DNA of 64,000 nucleotides from Streptomyces sp. f51 (GTDB taxonomy: Bacteria; Actinomycetota; Actinomycetes; Streptomycetales; Streptomycetaceae), in contig NZ_CP149798.1 in NCBI RefSeq assembly GCF_037940415.1, positions 496,001-560,000 of the forward strand, read 5' to 3'. This document shows, one piece after another, positions 55,957 to 64,000 of the stretch. The notes beneath the pieces were generated by a model. That model did not search any database. It saw nothing but the letters and a program-made list of their open reading frames with translations, and was not told where the DNA came from. The position numbers were made by a program, and so were the translations under genes. Position 1 is the first letter of the stretch. Each line of letters begins with the position of its first letter.

Positions 55957-55967
55957 GATGGACAACG
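55939..55967. promoter_or_regulatory. Inverted repeat between MFS and araC-type genes
   Basis: CGTTGTC (55939-55945) and GACAACG (55961-55967) form a perfect 7-base dyad with a 15-base centre, overlapping the putative MFS GTG start. Its place in the very short divergent gap suggests the AraC-type operator. Confidence 0.45.
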
Positions 55968-56002
55968 GCGCCCTCGGCGCGCTTCCCGTATTCTGCCTTT
56001 CC

Positions 56003-56770
56003 ATGTCGCAGATCCGCCACCAGCCCACCGCGCCGACCAGCACCCGGCTCCTCGGTGGCGGCGAGACCATCGACCGGCACCGCCACGACGACCACCAACT
56101 GATCTACGTCAGCTCCGGCGTACTCGCGATCACGACGGAACACGGCTCCTGGATCGCCGCCGGCGACCGCGCCCTGTGGGTTCCGGCGAACACCTGGCAC
56201 GAACACCGCTTCTACGGCCGGAGTCGCTTCCACACCATCGGCTTCCCCGCCCGAGGCAGGACGCCCCTGCTGGACACCGAGCGCCCCACGGTCATCGCCG
56301 TCGACGCCCTGGTGCGCGAACTGCTCATCGCGCTCACCGGCACCTCCCTCCCGCGGACCGAGGCCCGGCACATCGAAACGGTGCTGCGCGACCGACTGCG
56401 CCGTGCGACGGCCGAGCCCGTCGCCCTGCCCGCCGCCAACGACCCACGACTGGCCGACGCCTGCCGCCTCGTCGAGGAAGACCTGCACGAGCCCTGCACC
56501 CTCGCCCAGCTCGCCGACCGCGTGCACACCAGCGAGCGAACCCTGTCCCGCCTCTACCGCGACGAATTCGGTCTGACCTTCCCTCAGTGGCGCACCCGCA
56601 TCCGGATCTTCACGGCGATGGTCATGCTCGCCGAGGGCGCCACCGTCACCGACACCGCTCACGCCTGCGGATGGGCGACGACCAGCGCCTTCGTCCAAAC
56701 CTTCGCTCAGGCGGCAGGCATGACCCCCGGCACCTACCGTTCAGGCGCGGGCACTTCGCGGGAGGAGTGA
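56003..56770 (+). CDS. AraC-family regulator with cupin sensor
   Basis: A 255-residue regulator from ATG 56003. The N-terminal cupin (~25-110) has HRHDDHQLIYVSSGVLAITT and RALWVPANTWHEHRF. The C-terminal AraC double HTH (~155-250) has CTLAQLADRVHTSERTLSRL, GLTFPQWRTRIRIFTAMVML and the signature ACGWATTSAFVQTFAQAAGMTPGTYR. It is divergent from the Fsr-like MFS gene, whose expression it probably controls in response to a compound bound by the cupin. Confidence 0.9.
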   Translation: MSQIRHQPTAPTSTRLLGGGETIDRHRHDDHQLIYVSSGVLAITTEHGSWIAAGDRALWVPANTWHEHRFYGRSRFHTIGFPARGRTPLLDTERPTVIAVDALVRELLIALTGTSLPRTEARHIETVLRDRLRRATAEPVALPAANDPRLADACRLVEEDLHEPCTLAQLADRVHTSERTLSRLYRDEFGLTFPQWRTRIRIFTAMVMLAEGATVTDTAHACGWATTSAFVQTFAQAAGMTPGTYRSGAGTSREE

Positions 56771-56789
56771 CGGCCAGGCCGCCTCGTGG

Positions 56790-56836
56790 CCGAGCGACCG
56801 AGCGACCGAGCGACCGAGCGACCGAGCGACCGAGCA
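56790..56836. repeat. 8-bp tandem repeat (GACCGAGC)n
   Basis: About five and a half head-to-tail copies of an octamer, CGAGCGAC, just after the araC-type stop codon. Such short arrays change length by slippage. It is non-coding. Confidence 0.85.
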
Positions 56837-56978
56837 GCCTGCGGGCAAGGCGGCATGGTGGCCACACGCACAGTCGAGCCCTGAACTATGGTGCCCCGCC
56901 ACATACGCCTCCGACCTGTGCGTTCCTACGGTGTGCCGACACGTACCCGTCCCCACCGCACACGAGGAAGTGGCGCAC

Positions 56979-58373
56979 ATGGCCTCCGCAGCATCCGCTC
57001 CCCCGACACCTTCCAACCTGAAGCGCATCGTCGCCGCCAGTCTCATCGGCACCACCATCGAGTGGTACGACTTCTTCCTCTACGGCTCGGCCGCCGCCCT
57101 GGTGTTCAACAAGCTGTTCTTCCCCGACTCCGACCCGCTCGTCGGCACGCTGCTGTCCTTCCTGACCTACGCCGTCGGGTTCGCCGCCCGGCCGCTGGGC
57201 GCGCTCGTGTTCGGGCACTACGGCGACCGGCTCGGCCGCAAGCGGCTGCTGGTGCTGAGTCTGCTGCTGATGGGTGGGGCGACGTTCGCGATCGGTCTGC
57301 TGCCCACGCACGCGACCGTCGGCGCGGCCGCCCCCGTCCTGCTCACCGCGCTGCGTCTGGTGCAGGGCTTCGCGCTGGGCGGTGAATGGGGCGGTGCCGT
57401 CCTGCTGGTGTCCGAGCACGGCGACGCCGAGCGGCGGGGGTTCTGGGCCTCGTGGCCGCAGACGGGTGCCCCGGCGGGCCAGCTTCTGGCGACCGGCGTC
57501 CTGTCACTGCTCACCGCCACGCAGTCGGACGACACCTTCGTGTCCTGGGGCTGGCGCATTCCGTTCCTCCTGTCCGGCGTGCTGGTCGTCGTCGGTCTGT
57601 GGATTCGTCTGTCTGTCGACGAATCACCGGTGTTCAAGCAGGCGTTGGCACAGGCCGAGGCCCGCAAGGCGGCCGGGACCACAGGGGCGGACGAGCCCGA
57701 GAAGCTCCCGCTGGTCTCCGTCCTGCGCCACCACTGGCGTGACGTGCTCGTCGCGATGGGCGCCCGCATGGCCGAGAACATCAGCTACTACGTCATCACC
57801 GCCTTCATCCTCGTGTACGCCACCACGTCCGCCGGTGTCTCCCGGCAGACCGCGCTCAACGCCGTTCTCATCGCCTCCGCCGTGCACTTCGCCGTCATCC
57901 CGGCCTGGGGCGCTCTGTCCGACCGCATCGGGCGCCGCCCCGTCTATCTCCTCGGGGCCACCGGTGTCGGCCTCTGGATGTTCCCGTTCTTCTCCCTGAT
58001 CGACACCGGAGGCTTCGCCAACCTCGTCCTCGCCGTCACCGTCGGGCTGATCCTGCACGGCGCCATGTACGCGCCCCAGGCCGCCTTCTTCTCCGAGATG
58101 TTCGCGACCCGGATGCGGTACTCGGGCGCCTCCATCGGGGCCCAGTTCGCCTCCGTCGCGGCGGGCGCCCCGGCACCGCTCATCGCGACGGCCCTGCTCG
58201 ACTCCTACGGCAGCTCCACCCCCATCTCCCTCTATGTGATCGGCGCGGTTCTGCTGACCCTGATCGCCGTGGGCTTCGCCAAGGAGACCCGCGACCGCGA
58301 CCTGTCCGCCGTCGAGGCCGTGACCGGCGATCAGCCGGCTCCGGTCGCCTCGGCCGACGCCCGCACGGTCTGA
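56979..58373 (+). CDS. MFS transporter, metabolite:H+ symporter (MHS) family
   Basis: A 464-residue, 12-TM symporter from ATG 56979 with GAGGAAG at -15 to -9. The family signature is near perfect: RIVAASLIGTTIEWYDFFLY (TM1), ARPLGALVFGHYGDRLGRKR (motif A), RLVQGFALGGEWGGAVLLV (TM4) and LSDRIGRRPVYLLGA. MHS carriers (ShiA, ProP, KgtP) import organic acids or osmolytes with protons. It converges with a PucR-type regulator and 3-hydroxybutyrate dehydrogenase, so import of 3-hydroxybutyrate or a related acid is plausible but not shown by sequence. Confidence 0.92.
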   Translation: MASAASAPPTPSNLKRIVAASLIGTTIEWYDFFLYGSAAALVFNKLFFPDSDPLVGTLLSFLTYAVGFAARPLGALVFGHYGDRLGRKRLLVLSLLLMGGATFAIGLLPTHATVGAAAPVLLTALRLVQGFALGGEWGGAVLLVSEHGDAERRGFWASWPQTGAPAGQLLATGVLSLLTATQSDDTFVSWGWRIPFLLSGVLVVVGLWIRLSVDESPVFKQALAQAEARKAAGTTGADEPEKLPLVSVLRHHWRDVLVAMGARMAENISYYVITAFILVYATTSAGVSRQTALNAVLIASAVHFAVIPAWGALSDRIGRRPVYLLGATGVGLWMFPFFSLIDTGGFANLVLAVTVGLILHGAMYAPQAAFFSEMFATRMRYSGASIGAQFASVAAGAPAPLIATALLDSYGSSTPISLYVIGAVLLTLIAVGFAKETRDRDLSAVEAVTGDQPAPVASADARTV

Positions 58374-58422
58374 CCGCACGCAACCTCCGCCCGATCCCCG
58401 TACGCGATGCCGTGTGCGGGGA

Positions 58423-60348
58423 TCAGCGCGGTCCCTCCGACGACAACCCGTGCAGTCTCAGGGCGAGTTGGATCTCCAATATGCGAGCCGGGCTCTGCCA
58501 GTCGTCCCCGAGCAGGCGCCCCACCCGCTCCAGCCGCTGGGCCACGGTGTTCACATGCACATGCAGGGCGTCCTTCGTACGGGCCGGACTCATCCCGCTG
58601 GCGAAGTACGCGTCGAGGGTGCGCAGCAGGTCCGTGCCACGCCGCTCGTCATAGGCGACGACTCCTCCGATCGTCCGGCCGACGAATCCGGAGATGTCCC
58701 GGTCCCCGGCCAGCAGCAGTCCGAGGAAGCCGAAGTCCTCGGCTGCCGCGCCGTCCCCGGCGCGGCCGAGCAGGCGCAGCGTTTCCAGGCAGCGCCGGCC
58801 CTCCGTGTAGGCCGCGGCCACTGCCTCGGGATGGACCGCGAGGCGGTCGACGGGTGCGGACGCGCCCACGGTCACCGCCTCCTGGACGGCCGTGCCCAGC
58901 TCGTTGGCCGTGCGGCGGGCCAGGCCCGTCGCCGTGTCGCCGGGCCCGAGCGGGAGCAGCAGGACGGTGCCGCCGTCGCGGGTCGCGGCCAGTCCATGGC
59001 GGGTGGCGGCGAGGTGGGAGGCCGCGGACCACAGGCGTCTGCGCGCCCCGGCCTGGCGGCCGGCGTCGTCGGGCACCGCGTCGAAGCGGGCCGCGAGCAC
59101 CACGTGGGGGCCGTCGAGGTCGGCGTGCAGCCGCGCCGCCCGTTCCCGCAGCAGACCCGGATCGCGGTCCCGGGCATCGAGCAGGTCGTCCAACAACTCG
59201 CCGCGTACCCGTTGTTCGGCCTCGGAGGCGGAGCGTCTGGCCAGCAGGAGCAGTGAGGTGACCATGGCGGCGCGTTCCAGCGTCCGCTGGTCCACGGGGT
59301 CGAGGCCCGGATGTCCGCGCAGCACCAGGGCGCCGAGCAGCTCGCCTCCCGCCGCCACCGCGACGACCCAGTCCTCGCCGTGGCGGACGGCGTGCCCGGC
59401 GGAGCGGGCGGCTTCGACGGCCGTGGGCGGTGTGCCGCCGGGTTCCGTGAACTCGACGGTTCCGTCAAGGACTTCGGAGACCGCGGCGGCGACGTCCTGC
59501 ACTCCCCCACCACGCAGAACCAGTTCGGCCAGCCGGTCGTGGACGTCGGAGGCGCGCTCGATCACCGCGCTGCGGTCGCGGATGATCTCGTTGGCCCGGC
59601 CGAGGCGGTCCAGGGCGGAGCGCGTGTCCGTCAGCGCGTTCGCCGAGTCGATGGCCGCCGCGGCGAGGGCCGCGAACGAGCCGAGCAGCGCGATCTGCTC
59701 GCGCTCGAAGACCCGTGCTCTGCGGTCCGCGGCGAAGAGCACGCCGATGACCTGGGGCCCGATCATCAGGGGCACACCGAGAATCGCGACGAGCCCCTCG
59801 TCCTGAACGCCGGCGTCGATGGTCAGGGTGTGCCGGAAGCGTTCGTCCTTGAAGTAGTCGTCGGTGACATAGGGGCGGGCGGTCTGTGCGACGAGTCCGC
59901 CCAGGCCCTCGCCCATGCCGAGCCGAAGCTGCTGGAAGCGCGCGGCGACCGAGCCCTCGGTGACACGCATATAGGTGTCGCCCCTGGCCGCGTCGTTCAG
60001 GCTGAGGTAGGCGATGTCCGTGCCCAGCAGCGACCGGGCCCGTTGCACGATCGCGCGCAGCACCGCGTCCAGGTCGCGCAGGCCCGCGAGGTCGTGCGCC
60101 GTCTCGAACAGCGCGGAGAGCTCGGCCTCGCGACGGCGCCGTCCCTCTATCTCCGCGCGCACGTCCAGAGCGAGCAGCTTGGCCTGTTCGAGCGCGGTGA
60201 CGTGCCCGTCGGGCAGTCCCTCGGCGCGGGCGAGCAGCACCGGCCGCTCATAGGCGTCGGCACTCGCTCCTCGGGCGAGGAGTTCCAGGAACGGCGCTTC
60301 CGCGCTGTCGGCGGAGCGCTCGGCTGATGGCATGTGATCGCGGGGCAT
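58423..60348 (-). CDS. GAF-containing PucR/CdaR-type transcriptional regulator
   Basis: A 641-residue protein if started at ATG 60348 (MPRDHMPSAERS); ATG 60333 and 60366 are alternatives with no decisive ribosome site. It has an N-terminal helical part (~20-75), a GAF domain (~80-230; TDIAYLSLNDAARGDTYMRV, ILGVPLMIGPQVIGVLF), a central region, and a GGDEF-like CdaR domain. The C-terminal PucR HTH (HTH_30) is LLRTLDAYFASGMSPARTKD then LHVHVNTVAQRLERVGRLLG. It lies 96 bases downstream of the 3-hydroxybutyrate dehydrogenase gene on the same strand and is the natural candidate to regulate it and the facing symporter. Confidence 0.88.
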   Translation of the reverse strand: MPRDHMPSAERSADSAEAPFLELLARGASADAYERPVLLARAEGLPDGHVTALEQAKLLALDVRAEIEGRRRREAELSALFETAHDLAGLRDLDAVLRAIVQRARSLLGTDIAYLSLNDAARGDTYMRVTEGSVAARFQQLRLGMGEGLGGLVAQTARPYVTDDYFKDERFRHTLTIDAGVQDEGLVAILGVPLMIGPQVIGVLFAADRRARVFEREQIALLGSFAALAAAAIDSANALTDTRSALDRLGRANEIIRDRSAVIERASDVHDRLAELVLRGGGVQDVAAAVSEVLDGTVEFTEPGGTPPTAVEAARSAGHAVRHGEDWVVAVAAGGELLGALVLRGHPGLDPVDQRTLERAAMVTSLLLLARRSASEAEQRVRGELLDDLLDARDRDPGLLRERAARLHADLDGPHVVLAARFDAVPDDAGRQAGARRRLWSAASHLAATRHGLAATRDGGTVLLLPLGPGDTATGLARRTANELGTAVQEAVTVGASAPVDRLAVHPEAVAAAYTEGRRCLETLRLLGRAGDGAAAEDFGFLGLLLAGDRDISGFVGRTIGGVVAYDERRGTDLLRTLDAYFASGMSPARTKDALHVHVNTVAQRLERVGRLLGDDWQSPARILEIQLALRLHGLSSEGPR

Positions 60349-60444
60349 GGCAACAGGATCGCGCATCCGCGGGCGGCGGCCCCTGCCCTGTGGACAACTC
60401 GGCACCGGCCCGGATCGGCCCGGTGCCGGCGGGGCGGCACCCGC

Positions 60445-61245
60445 TCAGTGCGCGGTCCAGCCCCCGTCCAGCGCCAGCGAGGTTCCGGTCATGAAGGCCG
60501 CCTGCGGGCCGCAGAGATAGGCCACCGCATCCGCGACCTCCTCCGGCTCGATGAGCCGCTTGACCGCGCTGTCGCGCAGCAGGATCTCGGTCAGCACGCG
60601 CTCCCGCGGAATCCCGTGCGTCCGCGCCTGGTCGGCCAGCTGTTTCTCGACGAGTGGGGTGCGCACATAGGCGGGGTTCACACAGTTCGAGGTGACCCCG
60701 TGGGGCGCGCCTTCGAGGGCCGCGGTCTTCGAGAGTCCTTCGAGGCCGTGCTTGGCGGCGACGTAGGCCGATTTGAACGCGGAGGCGCGCAGCCCGTGGA
60801 CGGAGGAGACGTTGACGATGCGGCCCCAGCCCTGGCCGTACATGTGAGGCAGGGCGCCGCGGATGAGGCGGAACGGTGCTTCCAGCATCACGGTGAGCAC
60901 CGTGTGGAAGACGTCGGGCGGGAACTCCTCGATGGGGCGGACCATTTGCAGCCCCGCGTTGTTCACGAGGACATCGGTGCCGGCCGCGGCCTGTTCGGCC
61001 GCGTCGAGGTCGGTGAGGTCGAGCACGTGCGGCTCGACCGTCCCGGCCAGACCGCGCGCCCCTTCGGCCAGGGTTTCCAGGCCTCGGGCGTCCCGGTCGA
61101 CCGCTCTGACCTTCGCTCCGGCGGCGGCGAGCCGCAGCGCGCAGGCGCGGCCGATGCCGCTCGCGGCGCCGGTGACGAGGGCGGTGCGGCCGCCGAGGTC
61201 GAGCGTGGAGGCGTGGGGGCCCGGGAGGGCGGTGGGCGCGGTCAT
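60445..61245 (-). CDS. bdhA: 3-hydroxybutyrate dehydrogenase (SDR family)
   Basis: A 266-residue short-chain dehydrogenase from ATG 61245. Rossmann motif TALVTGAASGIGRACALRL (~20-38), NNAGLQMV, catalytic Ser in VNVSSVHGLRAS, and Tyr/Lys in SAYVAAKHGLEG are present. The long specificity segment NPAYVRTPLVEKQLADQA ... IPRERVLTEILLRDSAVKRL, with the C-terminal GTSLALDGGWTAH, is characteristic of D-3-hydroxybutyrate dehydrogenase. It interconverts 3-hydroxybutyrate and acetoacetate with NAD, in PHB or ketone-body use. Upstream of the PucR-type gene in the same direction. Confidence 0.92.
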   Translation of the reverse strand: MTAPTALPGPHASTLDLGGRTALVTGAASGIGRACALRLAAAGAKVRAVDRDARGLETLAEGARGLAGTVEPHVLDLTDLDAAEQAAAGTDVLVNNAGLQMVRPIEEFPPDVFHTVLTVMLEAPFRLIRGALPHMYGQGWGRIVNVSSVHGLRASAFKSAYVAAKHGLEGLSKTAALEGAPHGVTSNCVNPAYVRTPLVEKQLADQARTHGIPRERVLTEILLRDSAVKRLIEPEEVADAVAYLCGPQAAFMTGTSLALDGGWTAH

Positions 61246-61305
61246 GCCTCGACACTAGGCAGCGCCCGGGCCCCGACCGATGTGGTCAGCACACACTCTT
61301 CAGTG

Positions 61306-61779
61306 TCAGGTCGTGGGCTCGAACCATGTGGGTTCGTCGAGGAGCGCCTGCTTGATCCGCACGAGCGCGTAGTCGTCGAGCTTCGGCAGGGCGTCCACGG
61401 CGAACCAGCCGACCTGGAGCGATTCGTCGTCGTTGACGCGGGCCTCGCCGCCGACGGCACGGCACCTGAGCGTGGTGTCCATGAACTGGCAGACATCGCC
61501 GTTGGCGAACGTCACCTGCCCGCCGGCCTGGATCATCACGACGCGCTCGACCTCGATGCGCACGGCCGTCTCCTCGTACACCTCGCGCACCGCGCAGGCC
61601 GCGGGCTGCTCCCCCGGCTCGGGGATGCCGGAGATGAGCGCCCACTTGTGGCTGTCGGAACGCTGGCCGAGCAGAATCCTGCCCTCGTCGTCGAAGACCA
61701 CGGCGCTGACCCCGGGGAGCCAGAGGAGCTGGTGGCCCGCGAAGGCCCGGATCGTGCGAATGAAGTCGGGAGTAGCCAT
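61306..61779 (-). CDS. Nudix hydrolase
   Basis: A 157-residue protein from ATG 61779. The Nudix box is complete: GIPEPGEQPAACAVREVYEE then TAV (Gly, Glu, REV-EE pattern, ~52-74), in a domain opening LWLPGVSAVVFDDEGRILLG. Substrate-specific residues do not single out a nucleotide; ADP-ribose, NADH or house-cleaning of oxidised nucleotides are all possible. It stands alone between bdhA and lnt, with a 318-base gap upstream containing a large hairpin. Confidence 0.92.
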   Translation of the reverse strand: MATPDFIRTIRAFAGHQLLWLPGVSAVVFDDEGRILLGQRSDSHKWALISGIPEPGEQPAACAVREVYEETAVRIEVERVVMIQAGGQVTFANGDVCQFMDTTLRCRAVGGEARVNDDESLQVGWFAVDALPKLDDYALVRIKQALLDEPTWFEPTT

Positions 61780-62020
61780 GGCCAAGACCCTATCCGCGCG
61801 ACTTGGCTGCTCGGCGCACCGGCCAAGGGGGCCGCGCCCGGTACACCCGGAACGCCTGCGGAAGCCGGGCCCGCGGCACCCGGAACGGCCACAGCGGCCC
61901 GGGACCCGAACAGCGGGCAAGGGCCCGGACTCCAGCACCGGCCAAAGCGCCCCGGGTCCGAGCGTCCGGACCCGGGCTCCGGACAGGGGCCCTGAGCGGC
62001 CGGACCCGAGCACCGCACCG

Positions 62021-62078
62021 GACGAGGGCCCGGGGCCGCCGCGCCGCAGAAGCGGTCGCCCGGCCCCGGGCCCTCGTC
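62021..62078 (-). terminator. Large hairpin terminator after lnt
   Basis: A perfect 17-base stem (62021-62037 with 62062-62078) with a 24-base loop, beginning 20 bases after the lnt stop. The rest of 61780-62020 is GC-rich and shows no gene. Confidence 0.8.
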
Positions 62079-62097
62079 GAAAAGACAGCCGCCCGTC

Positions 62098-63711
62098 CTA
62101 CGCGCCGCTGTTGCGCCGCGATCGGACCGCCGTGGTCGCCGCCCAGCCGAGGCCGCCCGCCGCGATCAGCACGAGGACCATCTCCGGGAGGATGCCGAGC
62201 TTCGTGGCCGGGGTCTGGGAGGAGCGCAGCGGCACCTTCTGGACGAGTGAGTCGGCGACGAACATCCCGGTCTTCTGGGTGATCCTGCCGTCGGGCATGA
62301 TCACGGCGCTCACACCGCTGGTCACGGGCACCGTGACGGTGCGGCTGTGCTCGACGGCGCGGATGCGGGACATCGCGAGCTGCTGGTAGGTCATCTCGCT
62401 GCGGTCGAAGGTCGCGTTGTTGCTGGGGACCGAGATGATCTGCGCGCCGTCGGTGACGGTGCTGCGCACGGCCCAGTCGAAGGCCGCCTCGTAGCAGGTG
62501 ACGAGCCCGACGCCGGTGCCGTTCATCTTGAACACGCCGGGCTTCGTGCCGCGGCTGAAGTCCTGGCGGACCATGGTGGTCCAGTTCTTGTTGATGGCTC
62601 CGAGCAGCGGACGCAGCGGGAGGTACTCGCCGAACGGCTGGACCTGGCGCTTGTCGTACGTGCTCACAGGGCCCTTCACCGGGTCCCACAGGATCTGCTC
62701 GTTGTAGATCTTGCCGCCCCGCCCGACGACCGCGCCGACGGAGATGGGGGCGCCGATCGCCTTGGCCGCCCCGTCGATGACGTAGCGGGCGTCCGGGTTG
62801 GCGAACGGGTCGATGTCGGAGGAGTTCTCCGGCCAGAGCACCAGGTCGGGCTTGGGCTTCTTGCCCGCCCTGACCTCGGCGGCCAGCCGCTCGGTCTCGG
62901 CCACGTGGTGGTCGAGGACGGCGCGCCGCTGCGCGTTGAAGTCGAGTCCCGCGCGCGGGACGTTGCCCTGGATGAGCGCGACCGTCGCCGTGCCGTCCTC
63001 CGCCTTGTCGCTGACCAGCGTCCGCGCGGCGAGCGCGCCGACGACCGGGACGACGATGCCGGACAGCGCCACGACGGCGGCGCCCCGGCGCAGGACGCCG
63101 GTGCCGCGCCGTTCGACGGCGAGACGGACGATCTCGTAGAGGCCGAAGCCGCAGAGCACGACGGCGAAGCCGAGGACCGGGGTGCCGCCGACGGCGGCGA
63201 GCGGCAGGAACACACCGTCGGCCTGCCCGAACGCGATCTTCCCCCAGGGGAAGCCACCGAAGGGCGCACGCGCGCGTGCCGCCTCGCCGGCGATCCAGAG
63301 GGCCGCCGCCCACAGCGGCCACCCCGGCAGCCGGGAGACGAAGGTGATGCCCGCGCCGACCAGCGCTATGTAGATCGCCTCGACCGCGACGAGGGCGAGC
63401 CAGGGGCCTGAGCCGACCTCGACGCCCGTCCAGACCAGCAGCGGCAGCAGGAATCCGAGGCCGAAGAGATAGCCGAGGCCGAGGCCGGCCTTCCAGGAGC
63501 GACCGCGCAGGGTCCAGGCGAAGACCGCGAAGGCCGGGAGGGCGAGCCACCACAGGGTCCGTGGCGGGAAGCTGACGTACAGCAGCACTCCGGAGAGTGC
63601 CGCGGCGGCGGCCGGAACGAGGCGGCGCACCAGGCGGGACCCGCGCGGAGCGGGCACGTCCTGGGGTTCGAGCCGTTCCGGCTCGTCTACGGTGGTTGCT
63701 GTGGCGGTCAC
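62098..63711 (-). CDS. lnt: Apolipoprotein N-acyltransferase
   Basis: A 537-residue membrane enzyme from GTG 63711; a TACACT -10 lies six bases upstream, suggesting a leaderless mRNA. Six or so N-terminal helices (~25-235; PFGGFPWGKIAFGQ loop) precede the nitrilase-fold domain (~250-490). The Lnt triad is visible: Glu in LVLWPENSSDI, Lys in TYDKRQVQPFGEYLPLR and Cys in LVTCYEAAFDWAV. A final helix (MVLVLIAAGGLGWAATTAV) closes the protein. It N-acylates the lipid-modified cysteine of lipoproteins. Streptomyces often have two copies; whether this is the only one is unknown. Confidence 0.93.
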   Translation of the reverse strand: MTATATTVDEPERLEPQDVPAPRGSRLVRRLVPAAAAALSGVLLYVSFPPRTLWWLALPAFAVFAWTLRGRSWKAGLGLGYLFGLGFLLPLLVWTGVEVGSGPWLALVAVEAIYIALVGAGITFVSRLPGWPLWAAALWIAGEAARARAPFGGFPWGKIAFGQADGVFLPLAAVGGTPVLGFAVVLCGFGLYEIVRLAVERRGTGVLRRGAAVVALSGIVVPVVGALAARTLVSDKAEDGTATVALIQGNVPRAGLDFNAQRRAVLDHHVAETERLAAEVRAGKKPKPDLVLWPENSSDIDPFANPDARYVIDGAAKAIGAPISVGAVVGRGGKIYNEQILWDPVKGPVSTYDKRQVQPFGEYLPLRPLLGAINKNWTTMVRQDFSRGTKPGVFKMNGTGVGLVTCYEAAFDWAVRSTVTDGAQIISVPSNNATFDRSEMTYQQLAMSRIRAVEHSRTVTVPVTSGVSAVIMPDGRITQKTGMFVADSLVQKVPLRSSQTPATKLGILPEMVLVLIAAGGLGWAATTAVRSRRNSGA

Positions 63712-63858
63712 TCGGGGAGTGTACGGCGCCTGACCTGGGCGCGGACAGCGCGGCCTTCTCGGTCCCGATGGGCGGAACGGCGTTCGGCGGGTCGCATCAG
63801 ACGGATCTGCCGCAACGTTCCTGCACAGGTGCACCAGTAGTCACCCGCGGGGCCGCCG

Positions 63859-64000
63859 TCAGCGTGCCAGGCCGGTCTTGTCCGGGCTCAGACGGCCGCG
63901 GATGACCCTGACCGCGGCTTCGGCGTTGTCCACGGTGATCGTGAACGTATGACCGTCGCCCAGGCGCAGGACCATGCCCTCGCCCCGCCGGACGATGACG
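63859..64000 (-). CDS. 3' end of an unidentified gene
   Basis: The last ~47 codons of a minus-strand frame entering from the right edge and stopping at 63859-63861: MVLRLGDGHTFTITVDNAEA then AVRVIRGRLSPDKTGLAR. Codon usage is normal and the sequence looks like the end of a small beta-rich domain, but too little is visible to name it. It is 147 bases upstream of lnt on the same strand. Confidence 0.6.
   Translation of the reverse strand, partial: VIVRRGEGMVLRLGDGHTFTITVDNAEAAVRVIRGRLSPDKTGLAR

Overview
The window looks like chromosomal DNA of a Streptomyces or very close relative. Base composition is very GC-rich with strong third-position GC, GTG and TTG starts are common, and short 4-base stop/start overlaps join operon genes. 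The gene families also fit: SARP/AfsR-type regulator, SpoIIE phosphatase, Tat-secreted enzymes, CBM2/CBM13-bearing glucanases, MmyB-type XRE regulators and CebR-type operators. Function calls rest on recognising protein motifs by eye; no database search was run.

Layout. (1) 1-6.4 kb: 5' end of a pqqB-like gene, an SseB-type protein, a large secreted alpha-amylase with two starch-binding modules and an operator-like promoter, then a two-gene permease/TIGR03943 metal-transport-like operon. (2) 6.4-16 kb: several small regulator/target pairs: tetR with a 14-TM MFS pump and five palindromic operator copies between them; a class V aminotransferase; lysR facing a tautomerase; a VOC protein; an XRE regulator facing two aldo/keto reductases; and an odd thioredoxin-like protein. 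(3) 16-24 kb: a GH114 secreted protein, a frameshifted Ig-like secreted protein, a kinase, a membrane-protein remnant, a SpoIIE phosphatase and an S9 peptidase.

(4) 24.6-40.9 kb is the most coherent block. On the minus strand are an XRE-cupin regulator and a diaminopimelate decarboxylase. Facing them on the plus strand are an RpiR regulator and an M20 peptidase, followed by a tight operon: peptide ABC transporter (binding protein, two permeases, two ATPases), COG3375-like GNAT acyltransferase, enolase-superfamily N-succinylamino-acid-racemase-like enzyme, M55 D-aminopeptidase, M20 hydrolase and S66 LD-carboxypeptidase. Together they suggest uptake of D-amino-acid peptides (probably cell-wall peptides), hydrolysis, and D-to-L conversion through N-succinyl intermediates, with DAP decarboxylated to lysine. 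A 12-bp direct-repeat array lies just before the transporter.

(5) 41-54.6 kb is a beta-glucan degradation island: a Tat-exported beta-helix protein, GH16 with duplicated ricin-type lectin domains, a lipoprotein, an AfsR-like regulator, GH5 cellulase and GH6 cellobiohydrolase. The two cellulases carry perfect TGGGAGCGCTCCCA (CebR-type) palindromes, while the beta-helix and GH16 genes carry a distinct TGAGAGCGCTCTCA palindrome. (6) 54.7-64 kb: AraC/MFS divergent pair, an MHS-family symporter, a PucR-type regulator and 3-hydroxybutyrate dehydrogenase, a Nudix hydrolase, apolipoprotein N-acyltransferase, and the 3' end of an unidentified gene. No tRNA, rRNA, CRISPR array, intact insertion sequence or prophage was seen.
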